In this document: piece after piece, positions 1 to 9,299 of the stretch | How positions within the stretch are numbered: position 1 is the first letter of the stretch | How the letters are laid out: every line of letters begins with the position of its first letter | Assembly: GCA_003427395.1 (NCBI GenBank) | Contig: BFEA01000133.1 | Span: forward strand, 2,531,847-2,551,985 | Direction: 5' to 3' | Length of the DNA: 20,139 nt | Source of the DNA: Chara braunii | Taxonomy: Eukaryota > Streptophyta > Charophyceae > Charales > Characeae | Made by a program: the position numbers and the translations under genes | The notes under the pieces: generated by a model | What the model saw: the letters and a program-made list of their open reading frames with translations, nothing else | The model's database searches: none | Told to the model about the DNA's origin: nothing

Positions 1-709
1 CAGAACTGAAAAATGCAGTATTTGAAAGTGGCGCCCGAATTGCAGCATGGCGCCAGTTGTCCAAAATCCTACGGTACCAAAGGAGGGGTTTGGAACAAGG
101 GTGCCAGGCCGAAAACGGGATGCAGCCGAAACAGCAAAAGATAGACCAGGGATCGAGCCCTGGCGAAGTCCGTAACATTCAAACTCGTTGATCCTCCTCA
201 GGATCCTGTAGCGCTGCACTCCCTCAACCCAGATGCATTGTATCTGGTCATGTGGCGCCCAGATAGCCAACACCAAAATATCTCGCCACAGTGCCTGGTA
301 GCTGCTGATGCTAAAAATAGCCCCAGATGGGGTTATTTCTCCTGGAGATTGATACAGACTGTCAATCTCTGCCAGCGCTACCCAGGGATGCTGCCGCTCA
401 GGGTTCCCTGATGTTGTCAGGGGTAATTAGCCACTCTGCGGTAATTCGCAATATTACCCTCAGGGTTGGCTATGGCAAAATAGCCCTGTACTCGCCACTT
501 CCTACCAAGCGCCCTGACAGGCTCAGTGCGCTTGCTCAGTGCAACCACTAAACACTTGAATCCACCGCTGAAAGTCTTCTTCCCTGCTGACTCAGTACTG
601 GGGAAGATGAATCGCCATGAAACTCTCGCCAGTATATCGCCAGATGAAGAAGATGCCCCAGTGCGCTCAACCCTCAGTGTTCCAAATCCAATCCCGCTCT
701 GATACCAAC
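1..709 (-). mobile_element. Internal leader region of a minus-strand LTR retrotransposon running off the left edge
   Basis: This stretch lies immediately inside the 948-bp LTR at 710-1657 and carries its primer-binding site, so it should be the 5' leader (and possibly the start of gag) of an element read on the minus strand toward position 1. I find no long open frame and no recognisable gag motif on either strand, so either the leader is longer than 700 bases or the internal region is degenerate or non-coding. A small perfect hairpin, CCAGGG/CCCTGG, lies at about 157-174. The assignment rests on the PBS and LTR next to it, not on coding content; the rest of the element is outside the window. 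Confidence 0.55.
696..707 (-). promoter_or_regulatory. Primer-binding site complementary to initiator Met tRNA 3' end
   Basis: The minus strand reads TGGTATCAGAGC, the classical plant and algal LTR-retrotransposon PBS for tRNA-iMet. It is separated by two bases (708-709) from the CA terminus of the LTR that ends, on the minus strand, at 710. Position, orientation and the exact 12-mer all agree, and this fixes the LTR at 710-1657 as a 5' LTR of a minus-strand element. Confidence 0.8.
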
Positions 710-1657
710 TGTTATGAACTTGGTTGTCTGACGATTTTTACCGCCACTCACACACAGACAATCTCATATACGCCCATGCATGCATAAGAGAAGGGGGAGA
801 GGAGACAGAGTCCACACTGCACACAGATCAGAGTAGGCAGCGGGATACAGCTATGCACAGATGGGGAGAAGACACACAGTGTTTCTCTCTCTCTGACACA
901 CTCCCAACAACCAATCACAAGTAGAACCGGCGAGGATAACAATTGAAATTACACTGATGATGAGCCAACTCAAACAATTATCGTAACAGAGTTTGTTCCA
1001 GTATCTCGCCACTCTCAGAACTCACACCCCACTCTCTATCCTACACCCAGTTAGTAGCGCCATACAGAATGGCCTCCCAGAGGCCATCGCCAACCACCCT
1101 GATGAAGAACAGGTCCTGCGATGATGTCTTCAGTGCCGATGGACAACTCTGACGAAGGAACGGGCAGCTATGGCTGCCACCACCCATGAACACAGTGTAG
1201 AGCCTCGATGTAGCCCGGCCATATGCAGATACCCCCAGGGGTAGATGCGCTGAGGATGCCCCAGCTATGGCAGACTCAGACTGGGCCGGCTATGGCTGCT
1301 GTCAACGGCGAAGTCTCAGGATACCGCCTGCAGACAGACACCGCCACCAACTTGCTTGGCTTCTCCAACCCTCCTTCACGAGAAATGAACTGCCAAAAGT
1401 CTATCACCATAGGCCGCTTAGGGCCTGTCTGTCCTAGGGGTAGCCCGGGCCTGCTATACGCAGTTAGGGTAGCTGTAGGAACTCGGGTTAGTACTGGGCC
1501 TATATTCTCCCAGATTTGCAGGTATGTCCCTCACGAATTTCCCTACAGGCAGGTCTCTCGGTTAGCCCTCAGCCAAACAAAATTACGAATCTAACCCTAA
1601 CGGTTAGTGTACAGCCTCGCAGTCAATCTCGGCAGTAGAAATCAGCAAGTCATTGCA
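710..1657 (-). mobile_element. LTR copy A (5' LTR of a minus-strand element)
   Basis: A 948-bp block bounded by TG...CA (plus strand starts TGTTATGAAC and ends GTCATTGCA) recurs almost entire at 8219-9295, which defines its ends. The PBS lies just inside its left end. It is about 129 bp shorter than copy B; the difference sits at about 1403-1410, opposite an extra segment at about 8914-9049. Flanks are CCAAC (inside) and CAATC (outside). The short open frames seen in it are not conserved between the copies and I do not regard them as coding. Confidence 0.82.
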
Positions 1658-1689
1658 CAATCATTTTCCCACAAAGGTGCTTGCAGAGT

Positions 1690-2345
1690 CACCCAATTAA
1701 GTGGAGGGATGGATGGATGAGCAGATGGAGGGATGGAGGGAGCGAACGAGAGAGGGAGAGAGGGAGAGAGGGAGAGAGGGAGAGAGGGAGAGAGGAAGGG
1801 ATGGAGGGATGGAGGGAGCGAACGAGAGAGGGAGAGAGGGAGAGAGGGAGAGAGGAAGAGAGGGAGAGAGGAAGGGATGGAGGGATGGAGGGATGGAGGG
1901 ATGGATAGCCGGAGGGACATATGGATTGAAAGAGAGACATATGGATGGATAGTGAGAGGGAAAGATGGATGGGCTGAGGGACAGGGTAGAGGAAACGGGT
2001 TACAGGGGGATGGAGGGACAGATGGATGGACACATGGAGGGAGGGATGGATAGATGGATAGATGGATAGACATACAGATGATGACAGGATAGATGGTGTA
2101 GGAAATGAGGTGCTGAGGGATGGAGGTAAGGATGGACAGACAGATGAAGTGAGGATGGACGGATGGACGGACAGATGGATGGACAGATAGACAGATGAAT
2201 GGATTGACGGGCGAACAGACAGACAGGTCATGCACAGATGCAGGGATGGAGGGACAGAGGGACAGCGGGCCACAGAGAGGGAGATGGACAGATGGATTAA
2301 TGGATGGGTGGATTCATTGCTGTCTGTGCTTACCGACACTGTAAG
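1690..2345. repeat. Purine-strand satellite of GGATGGA and GAGAGGGA motifs
   Basis: About 650 bases of the plus strand are almost pure G+A with GAT punctuation. Runs of GAGAGGGA and GGATGGAG occur, and a higher-order repeat of about 76 bp is seen from the motif AGCGAACGAG at 1741 and 1817. Further right the array degrades to GGATGGAC and GATAGATG units. Long open frames occur on both strands (Ser/Pro/Leu-rich on minus, Arg/Glu/Gly-rich on plus), but they are products of the repeat. Confidence 0.9.
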
Positions 2346-2810
2346 AAATTTTCCCCACTCGTGGTGCAAATAGTGGCGATCCTTGAAGAACTGTCATTGC
2401 AACATGTCCACAGAGAGAAAACTATCAATAAAACATATTAATAAGCAACACATTGTAGCAACTGCCATGGTTGTTGCGAAGAATCCGAAGGAAACAAGCT
2501 TTCGACGAGGCCAACATATGCTGTGCCATCAACTTAAGCACTATTGCTAGCAACCAAAAAGCAAGGCATATGACCTAATCATGTTGATTATCAAGTTATC
2601 AACATAAAAATTATAATTAAACAAAAAAAAACATGTGACTCCCCTGTCAACAAAGTGGTCTGAGCCCCAGTTGTGAAGTCTGTGTACAGTGTAAACTGTA
2701 TAGAGTGTATAGTCATCAAACTCATTAAATATATTAATAATATTATCCATGCAAGGCAATTCATTGCGGATATTAACTGGGAAATGGATTTTAACAATGG
2801 GAAACGGATA
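2346..2810. other. AT-rich stretch with no recognisable feature
   Basis: I see no gene, RNA or obvious repeat here beyond short A/T runs. Confidence 0.6.
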
Positions 2811-2812
2811 AT

Positions 2813-3069
2813 GGGCCTAGCTCAGTTGGTACACCCATTGAAATACAGATCCGAGTTCGAATCCAGATGCAATCACATGAAGATTGGAAATGGATAATAA
2901 GCATACCTGCGGTGCATCGAGATGTGCTGCATCGCACTCGTGCGGCGCATTCCGCACAGCGCATGCAGCACGCGCACTTGATGTGGCACACCTGCAAAAA
3001 TAGAGGTCCCAAAAAGGGCCCAACCCCATACCAGTAGAAAATCCTAAAACTGTCTCGCAAAATCCTTTT
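2813..3069 (+). ncRNA. tRNA-derived SINE-like or Pol III transcript candidate
   Basis: A perfect Pol III A box (TAGCTCAGTTGG, 2818-2829) is followed 25 bases later by a perfect B box (GTTCGAATCC, 2855-2864). The surrounding sequence does not fold as a tRNA: the interval between the D and T arms is about 8 bases short, the T stem and acceptor do not pair, and there is no anticodon arm. A nested hairpin follows at 2924-2971, and the first T4 run downstream is at 3066-3069, which would give a transcript of about 255 nt, a typical SINE size. The element boundaries and the absence of a second copy are unresolved. A decayed tRNA pseudogene is the main alternative. Confidence 0.45.
2924..2971. repeat. 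Nested inverted repeat (hairpin)
   Basis: Outer arms GTGCTGCAT (2924-2932) and ATGCAGCAC (2963-2971) are perfectly complementary. Inside them GTGCGG (2940-2945) pairs with CCGCAC (2952-2957) around a 6-base loop. It lies within the putative Pol III transcription unit described above. Confidence 0.75.
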
Positions 3070-3434
3070 CAGGGACCGGCCTCTGCACATCGGTATAGGG
3101 CCTCACTCCACTGCTCTCCACATGGACAAAAGACAAAAAATATGACCATGTATCTTTCCATGTTCTAGAAAAAAAAATCGTTCTCATTTTGCACATTTGG
3201 AGAGTAGTGGAGCGAGGGCCGTACACTGTCTGAGTCCAACGGAAAGCTGAATGTATGTAAGCCTCCCTTTTGGAGTCGGATACCGTCATAGTGAGGATGC
3301 ATCGTACTCATTGAAGCGGGCTGAAACCTGTCCTTCTGGTCATCCATTGGACGTGGAACCAGTCAGAGCGAACGGCCCCTGCAGAAGGATGACATATCGG
3401 ACGTAATTGTTTTCCAGATAAGGACGTTTTGCGG

Positions 3435-3725
3435 CATCAGAGAAAAGAAGAGCCCTTAGTGAGGGTGCGCTCGCACTAGCTGTACCTTAAATGCATCTGG
3501 GTCCATTCAAGGGCCGATGTGGATGTACACGACCACGATTAGGTCCAGAAATATGTACTAAAGTCCTAGTGTGAGTACGCCCTGTCACACTAGGACTTCA
3601 TTACTTATTTCTGGATGTAATTGCGGTCGTATACATCCACACTGGGCCGTAAATAAGCCCAGATACATTTAAGATATAGCTAGTGCGCAAGCCCCCTTAG
3701 TAAGGGCTCGTTTTTTTCTCTGATG
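3435..3725. mobile_element. Foldback/MITE-like element with 140-bp inverted arms
   Basis: The left arm (3435-3574) and right arm (3585-3725) are reverse complements at roughly 80 percent identity over their whole length, separated by only 10 bases. Shared landmarks include CATCAGAGAAAA at the outer ends, CACTAGCT, CTTAAATG, ATCTGGG, GTGGATGTA and CCAGAAATA, with AGTCCTAGTGTGA at the apex. It contains no coding frame, which suggests a non-autonomous foldback or MITE-like element. I could not identify a clear target-site duplication. A related fragment lies at 8009-8034. Confidence 0.72.
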
Positions 3726-3747
3726 AGGGTGCGTCGTGTTCTGCAAC

Positions 3748-3948
<201 letters not shown>

Positions 3949-3962
3949 ATAAAAATGTGTGC

Positions 3963-4045
3963 GCGGCGCTCAGGTGCGGTGTGCGCGCACCGGGGGGTCG
4001 CGCATAGCGCCCTGTGCCACCTCGCGTACCGCACCTGAGCGCCGC
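3963..4045. repeat. Perfect 18-bp inverted repeat with 47-base GC-rich loop
   Basis: GCGGCGCTCAGGTGCGGT (3963-3980) and its exact reverse complement (4028-4045) flank a GC-rich loop. The hairpin directly follows the AAAAG array and is followed by AT-rich sequence, so it stands out in composition. Its function is not known. Confidence 0.85.
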
Positions 4046-4049
4046 AGGT

Positions 4050-4610
4050 ATGACTTAATAAGTCAATAATAATGGGAAATGAAAAAAAAAATTGTAAGGG
4101 ATCCGATTCAGAAGCAATCTTGCGAGCAACCAGACAGCAAGCATTCATCATCATCTAACTGCGAGCAAGAATTACAGACACTTGGAAGAGAGTAGCACTT
4201 TCAAGCATGGATCAGAGACTGGAAAAAAAGTCCATCAAAGACTCATCAACAACTTCAAACAGTAAAATAATAACCTGAATGCACAAAGTAGTTGCTAGTC
4301 CAGTGGCCAAAAAGCTGTAGTCCTATAGCCCAAGTGAACCCCCAAAGTTCCCCAAACTTCAGTTCCCCTCACTCTTTCCTTGTCCAGCAATGCTTCAAAC
4401 CCTCCAAAACACTCAATAACCCTGATCAGTGCACTCTCCTAGCAAAAGCAGCTCCCATGGAGTGAAGATGGTCAATGCATGGCGCAAAACCAAAAAAGAG
4501 AAAACAAAGAAGAAGAAGAAGAAGAGGAAGAAGATCAATGCTGCCGGTGAGAATCACTTCCAGTATCAGCACCTGGTGGCTATGGCTGCTGGTTCCATCC
4601 ATCTGCAGCT
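4050..4610. other. No recognisable gene
   Basis: Apparently unique, moderately AT-rich sequence with a short AAG run at about 4507-4534. The small Lys-rich open frame across it owes its composition to that run, and I see no domain in it. Confidence 0.55.
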
Positions 4611-4612
4611 AT

Positions 4613-4812
4613 GGTCTCATCTACTTCCATCCTTGACTGAATCTAGTGACAGTTTCGGTCAGATACATCCATGAGAGTCCTAGTGTTAGGAGTGTGACCT
4701 AAGTGCCCACATCAAAGAGCATTAACCTCTAGGTCTCCATTGATCTACTTGCATCCTTAACTGAGTGCAGTCGCAGGTGCAGTCAGGTACATCCAGGAAA
4801 GTCCCAGTGCCA
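4613..4812 (+). repeat. Two-copy tandem repeat, period about 119 bp
   Basis: GGTCTC followed by ...ATCTACTT.CATCCTT.ACTGA... and ending in AGTCC.AGTG occurs at 4613-4688 and again at 4732-4812. The tail ACATCC..GA.AGTCCTAGTG resembles the apex of the foldback at 3435-3725 and the fragment at 8009-8034, suggesting a dispersed repeat family. Confidence 0.6.
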
Positions 4813-5220
4813 ATTCAATACAGCTCAGCTCCAATGTGACAATTTCCCCAGCCCATCGTTCGATTGGAGTTGCAAGTCCAACTTGGGACTACCAGTCCCA
4901 TCCATCTTCAGCTAAGCTATGGCTCCTTCTCCTGCCAAGACTGTCTCATCAGGAGCGACGCCTCTCTGTCCTAGCCACTAATCCTATAGCCCCTGCTAGC
5001 TATGCTACCCGTCTGCTCGACGGTCTCTACCCTTGACTTCCTCGTAACAAGCAATCGCTTCTGGGCTCCCGACACTCCCTCCTTGCCTTGGCAGCCGCAG
5101 GAGAGGAGCAGCACTATTGATTGCTCTTTGCCATACGGATCAGAAAGCAACAGAATCATCGATCAACACGGTAGAACCTGCAGATATACTTTGACTCGCC
5201 AGGAGCCGAAAACAAGTGGG
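4813..5220. other. No recognisable gene
   Basis: Short open frames exist on both strands, none with a recognisable motif, and no strong repeat structure is visible. Confidence 0.5.
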
Positions 5221-5224
5221 TGAA

Positions 5225-5468
5225 CGGATGAGATGCAATGCATCTAACGGTCCACATCAACGCTGGAAAACGCAGCTTGAGGTGAGGCCCATGCCTCTGG
5301 GTACAAATGTGCGCAGGGCCTTCCGTCGACCTTTGGATGGATAGGATTCTGCCCAGGAAAGTATTTCACACTTTGGCTTCTCTTGCACACTTGGACCGAG
5401 TGCACGGATGAGATGCATTGCTTTGAACAGCTCAACTTGATGCCGGAAAACGCAGGTCGAGGCAAAGC
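5225..5468 (+). repeat. Two-copy direct repeat, period 180 bp
   Basis: CGGATGAGATGCA.TGC at 5225 recurs at 5405, and each copy continues with a diverged block ending in GGAAAACGCAG. The shared part is about 60 bp, so this is an old duplication or part of a longer dispersed repeat. Confidence 0.65.
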
Positions 5469-5639
5469 TGACCGTCACCGCTGACCTCGGAAGCCTGCAG
5501 ATGAAACTGTGTGTGCTGCTCATCGGGACTGAAACATTTTGGAGAAATTTGGACGGATCAGATTCTCTCTGGCCTCGGCCCTCTGGCACACCTGTTGACT
5601 TTCCTCAGGCCTCATTTTTCCGGGTGTTGGCTTCTGGGG

Positions 5640-5995
5640 TCTGGGGTTCTCTGAGGTCCAAAAGACCACACATTGGTGTCCCAGACTTGTACCCGAGACC
5701 GGTACCCTTACCATACCAGGTAGACCTCTATTTTGGAGGGCTGCGGAATGTCAAAAAGACCCTAGACCGGTACTCGAGACACGTACCCGGAATTGTTACC
5801 CAAGGCGCGTACTGGTGCCCAACACTGGTACCCTACCCTACCAGGTAAGGTCACTATTTTGGAGTGATACAGAACCCCAAAAAGACCCTTGACTGATACT
5901 CGAGATTCATACCTTAGACTGTCACTCGAGGCTCGTACCTGCAACTGGTGCCCGAGAGTGGTACCCTACCAGGTAAGGCCTCTTGTTTGCAGTGA
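5640..5995 (+). repeat. Tandem repeat of about 126-bp units (about three copies)
   Basis: CCAGGTA(A/G) junctions occur at about 5716, 5841 and 5969, spaced 125 and 128 bases. Each unit contains TATTTTGGAG (clear in two), AAAAGACC, a TACTCGAGA or TACCCGAGA motif and GGTACCCT. The first unit is the most diverged. Two units end in CAGGTAAGG, identical to a consensus 5' splice site. There is no coding frame across the array. Confidence 0.8.
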
Positions 5996-6040
5996 TAAAG
6001 AGACTCCACCGTGACTGTTTGACTTAGATGCTTATGAAAT

Positions 6041-6130
6041 AGACTGATTCTAGCGCTAATTTATTCCACTGGCCCTTGCAGGCAAGACTGATTCTAGTGC
6101 TAATTTATTCCGCTGGCCTTTGCAGGCAAT
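6041..6130 (+). repeat. Tandem duplication of a 44-bp unit
   Basis: AGACTGATTCTAG.GCTAAT begins at 6041 and 6085 and runs to TTGCAGGCAA in both copies with only a few substitutions. TTGCAG at the unit end resembles a 3' splice acceptor, but no exon is evident. Confidence 0.85.
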
Positions 6131-6289
6131 CTGCAGTTGAACCTCCAGTAACTTTACAGCTATGTTTCGTAGATCTGCACTGAATACTGTTCCCAATGGA
6201 GTTCACCTCCAATGACGGAACATTGGCTGCTGTGAAGTTCATTGTGTGCTGAAGGACTTCCGACGGCAGTCAAAGCAAGAGAAGATATA

Positions 6290-6334
6290 GACGACGACGA
6301 CGACGACGACAACGACAACAACAACAACAACAAC
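6290..6334 (+). repeat. (GAC)n-(AAC)n trinucleotide microsatellite
   Basis: About seven GAC triplets grade into about seven AAC triplets. Confidence 0.95.
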
Positions 6335-6540
6335 CGGACTCGTCCTGCGGCCATACTCACGTTGAAGGCATGATACTGGAAGCAGAGTTTGCGGAAGCGG
6401 TGCTGGCGGAAACAGTACTGGCGTCTTTGCTATTGGCAGTCGACATCAGACATCAGAAATTCCGACAGTACGAGGAACATGACAGTGAAGATGGAAAGAA
6501 GGTTGGGATGATCGTGATGCTATCGTAAGTGTCTACGTAG

Positions 6541-6746
6541 TTGCCAGCCTGAGTACACCCGGGGACTCCGCACCTCCTCAATCATCAAGCCTCCCTTAAA
6601 GACTTTTGTAGCACACCAAGAACACGGGAAATCATAAAAAAGAAACACAAGAGCAAGTACTTCAGCCCAAATCCCAACACTGCCCCTTCAAGAATGGCAA
6701 GGGCCGCTCACACAGGCCACAACCACCCGTTGTCAATCTAGCAATG
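6541..6746 (+). repeat. Direct repeat copy 1, about 206 bp
   Basis: This block starts TTGCCAGCCTGAG and ends CAATCTAGCAATG, and is repeated at 6891-7094 at roughly 90 percent identity with an offset of 350 bp. It does not have TG...CA ends, and I see no matching target-site duplications, so a miniature LTR element (TRIM) is possible but unproven. Confidence 0.85.
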
Positions 6747-6890
6747 GCAAGTCACTACAAGTCACTCGGCCAATCAGCATTAATTGATTCCTCAGGGGAA
6801 GGATTAACTGTTGGCACCTGTTCATCCTCTGGAGGGAGAGATATTATTACCATCCCAGACAGGAAGAACAAGCGAAAAGGAAACGCTGTG

Positions 6891-7094
6891 TTGCCAGCCT
6901 GAGCACACCCGGGGGCTCGGCACCTCCTTAATCATCAAGCCTCCCATTTAGACTTTCATAGCACACCAAGAAGACAGGAAATCGTCAAAAAGAAACACGA
7001 GCAACCACTTCAGCCCAAATCCCAACACTTCCCCTTCAAGAATGGCAAGGGCCGCTCACACAGGCCACAACTACCCGTTGTCAATCTAGCAATG
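6891..7094 (+). repeat. Direct repeat copy 2, about 204 bp
   Basis: Second copy of the block at 6541-6746, with the same termini and several small indels. The 144 bp between the copies carries no recognisable feature. Confidence 0.85.
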
Positions 7095-7186
7095 ACGGTA
7101 AGAAGCGTGTGTATGAGCTTCTGTTTTCCTGCCAGTGGAGGTGAACCGGACTGCCGCTCCCCAGAATAGAAGGGGCATTTTCCTTT

Positions 7187-7226
7187 GGAAAAAAAAGAAA
7201 AAGAAAAGAAAGAAAGAAAGAAAGAG

Positions 7227-7261
<35 letters not shown>

Positions 7262-7358
7262 AGAAGAGAGACGAAGAAGAAAGACGAAGAAAAAGAAAGA
7301 AGAAAGAATAAAGAAGAAGAACTAGAGGAGGAAAGAAGAAGAAAGAAGAAGGGAAGTC
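7187..7358 (+). repeat. Purine microsatellite (GAAA)n and (GAA)n
   Basis: About 170 bases of nearly uninterrupted A+G on the plus strand, with GAAA tetramers grading to GAA and GACGAAGAA variants. Confidence 0.95.
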
Positions 7359-8218
7359 GAGGAAATCTTGGACAATTTTACAATTTGAACATTAAAAAAG
7401 TCAGAACATTTGTGGGGAGCTTGGAGTCCTAGGGAGGGAGCTTTTGTAGTGTGTTTTTGGAGCTTCTGCACAAGTTATTTAAACTTCCTTTTGAAAGTTG
7501 AAAACAGGGCAGACGAAGTGTGCAAGGATTTTGCAGGGGCAATACAGTGTGTACTATGTAGACGGACCTTGTCGGTGTGTCTTTTGTAGAACAAATCCCA
7601 ATTCCTCCTCGCCTCTCTCTCATACTTTTCTGCATACATCAACAAAATCTTGTCTTGTGTGAATAGGCATAAAGTTACAAAATATATTTCGTGTTCAAAA
7701 TCACACATTCCAACCAGAACCTCAAAATTTGTGCTGGCATGCCTTCATCACCTCAAAAGCATGATGCTTTTGACGCAGGGTACAGGATCTGATGGTTTCA
7801 CAGTTTTCACTGCCTTGCGATAGGATGGCAATCGGAAAAGCATGATGCAAAGAGCAGGATGTGATCATATATGTGTACGAGAATCGTATGTGTAGGACGG
7901 AGTATAGAATAGGTTACACTAGCTTGCTAGAAGTGTCCATTGACTCCATTCAAATTAGGACTTTTTCAACAGAATCTGATCGTTCTTCTCTGGGCAAATA
8001 CATCCTGGAAAGTCCTAGTGTGTGTATGCCCTGTGGTACAACTGCGGTGCAATCGATGTGACCACTCTTCCTTCGAGAGGGCCTCGCCACACAGCACACG
8101 AAATGAAAGAACAAAAAAAAAAAGAGTGCATCTTCCCACAGATGAAGGCAAGATACATCAGTTACTACGAATAGAAACAGCGGAAGTATCAGGCCACCTT
8201 CTGCCACAAGATGCACTT
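7359..8218. other. No recognisable gene; one fragment related to the foldback apex
   Basis: Short open frames only, without motifs. A perfect 8-bp-arm palindrome, AAAAGCAT/ATGCTTTT, lies near 7756-7772. The segment 8009-8034 (AAAGTCCTAGTGTG.GTA.GCCCTGT) matches the apex and loop of the foldback at 3560-3585 with about two mismatches. Confidence 0.55.
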
Positions 8219-9295
8219 TGTTATGAACTTGGTTGTCTGACGAATTTTATCGCCACTCACACACAGACAATCTCACACATGCCCATACATGCATAAGAGA
8301 AGGGGAGAGAGGAGACAGAGTCCACACTGCACACNGGTGAAAATAAGCAGCGGAAGACANACATGCACAGGTGGGGAGAAGACACACAGTGTTTCTCACT
8401 CTCTGACACAACTCCCAACAACCAATCACAAGAAAGAACCTGCGAAGATCACAATTGAAANTGACACTGATGATGAGCCACTCACACAATTATCGTAACA
8501 GAGTTTGTTCCAGTATCTCGCCACACTCAGAACTCACACCCCACTCTCTATCCTACACCCAGTTAGTAGCGCTGCATCAAAACAGCCTCCCGGAGGCCAG
8601 CGCCAACCACCCTGATGAAGAACAGGTCCTGCGATGGAGTCTTCAGTGCCGATGGACAACTCTGACGAAGGAACAGGCAGCTATGGCTGCCACCACCCAC
8701 GAAGCACCACTGTAGAGCCTCGATCCAGCTCGGCCATACGCAGATACCCCCTGGGGTAGATGCGCTGAGGATGCCCCAGCTATGGCAGACTCAGTGAGGC
8801 CGGCTATGGCTGCTGTTGCGGTCTGTCTCAGGATGCTGCCTGTAGACCGGAACCGCCCCCAACTCGCTTGGCTTCTCCAACACTGTGTCGCGAGAAATGA
8901 ACCGCCAAAAGTCCTGAACCGGTGGGCCTAACCTATCTATAGACTCTCTAGACCTAGACCGGACTGACTGACCGACCGGTACCGTTGCTGTTTCGGCCTC
9001 TCGACCTCTACCGGACCCGGCTATAGGCTATAGGACCGTATAGCAGTATAGGCCACTTAGGGCCTGTCTGTCCTAGGGTAGCCCGGGCCTGTTATAGGCA
9101 GTTAGGGTAGCTGTAGGAATTCGGATTAGTACCGGGCCTGTATTTTCCCGGATTTGCAGATCTGTCCCTCACGAATTTCCTCACAGGCAGGTCTCTCGGT
9201 TAGCCCTCAGCCAAACAAAATTACGAATCTAACCCTACAGGTTAGTGTACAGCCTCGCAGTCAATCTCGGCAGTAGAAATCAGCAAGTCATTGCA
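8219..9295 (-). mobile_element. LTR copy B (probable solo LTR)
   Basis: This is a 1077-bp copy of the LTR at 710-1657 with the same TG...CA ends. It has no primer-binding site at its left end, and the same four bases, ACTT, flank it at 8215-8218 and 9296-9299, consistent with a solo LTR left by LTR-LTR recombination. Three single-base Ns fall in its left third. Compared with copy A it holds about 127 extra bases at about 8914-9049, rich in CTAGACC, ACCGG and CTATAGG words. Orientation is inferred from copy A. Confidence 0.78.
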
Positions 9296-9299
9296 ACTT

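Noticed and set aside
29-39. TGGCGCCCGAA, resembling a tRNA-Lys-type primer-binding site on the plus strand
   Set aside because: It lies inside a minus-strand element leader with no LTR end next to it. Further TGGCGCC words occur at about 49 and 252, so it is probably chance or a local motif.
157-174. GATCGAGCC, a B-box-like word within a CCAGGG/CCCTGG hairpin
   Set aside because: No A box lies upstream and no tRNA fold is possible.
1642-2369. Long Ser/Pro-rich open frames on the minus strand and Glu/Arg/Gly-rich ones on plus
   Set aside because: They are translations of the purine satellite, with no conserved domain and overlapping frames all open at once.
4577-4600. Recurring word GGCTATGGCTGCTG at several places (about 1288, 4577, 8808 and similar at 13158)
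   Set aside because: It is short and partly shared by LTR copies. I cannot tell it from local compositional bias without a genome-wide count.
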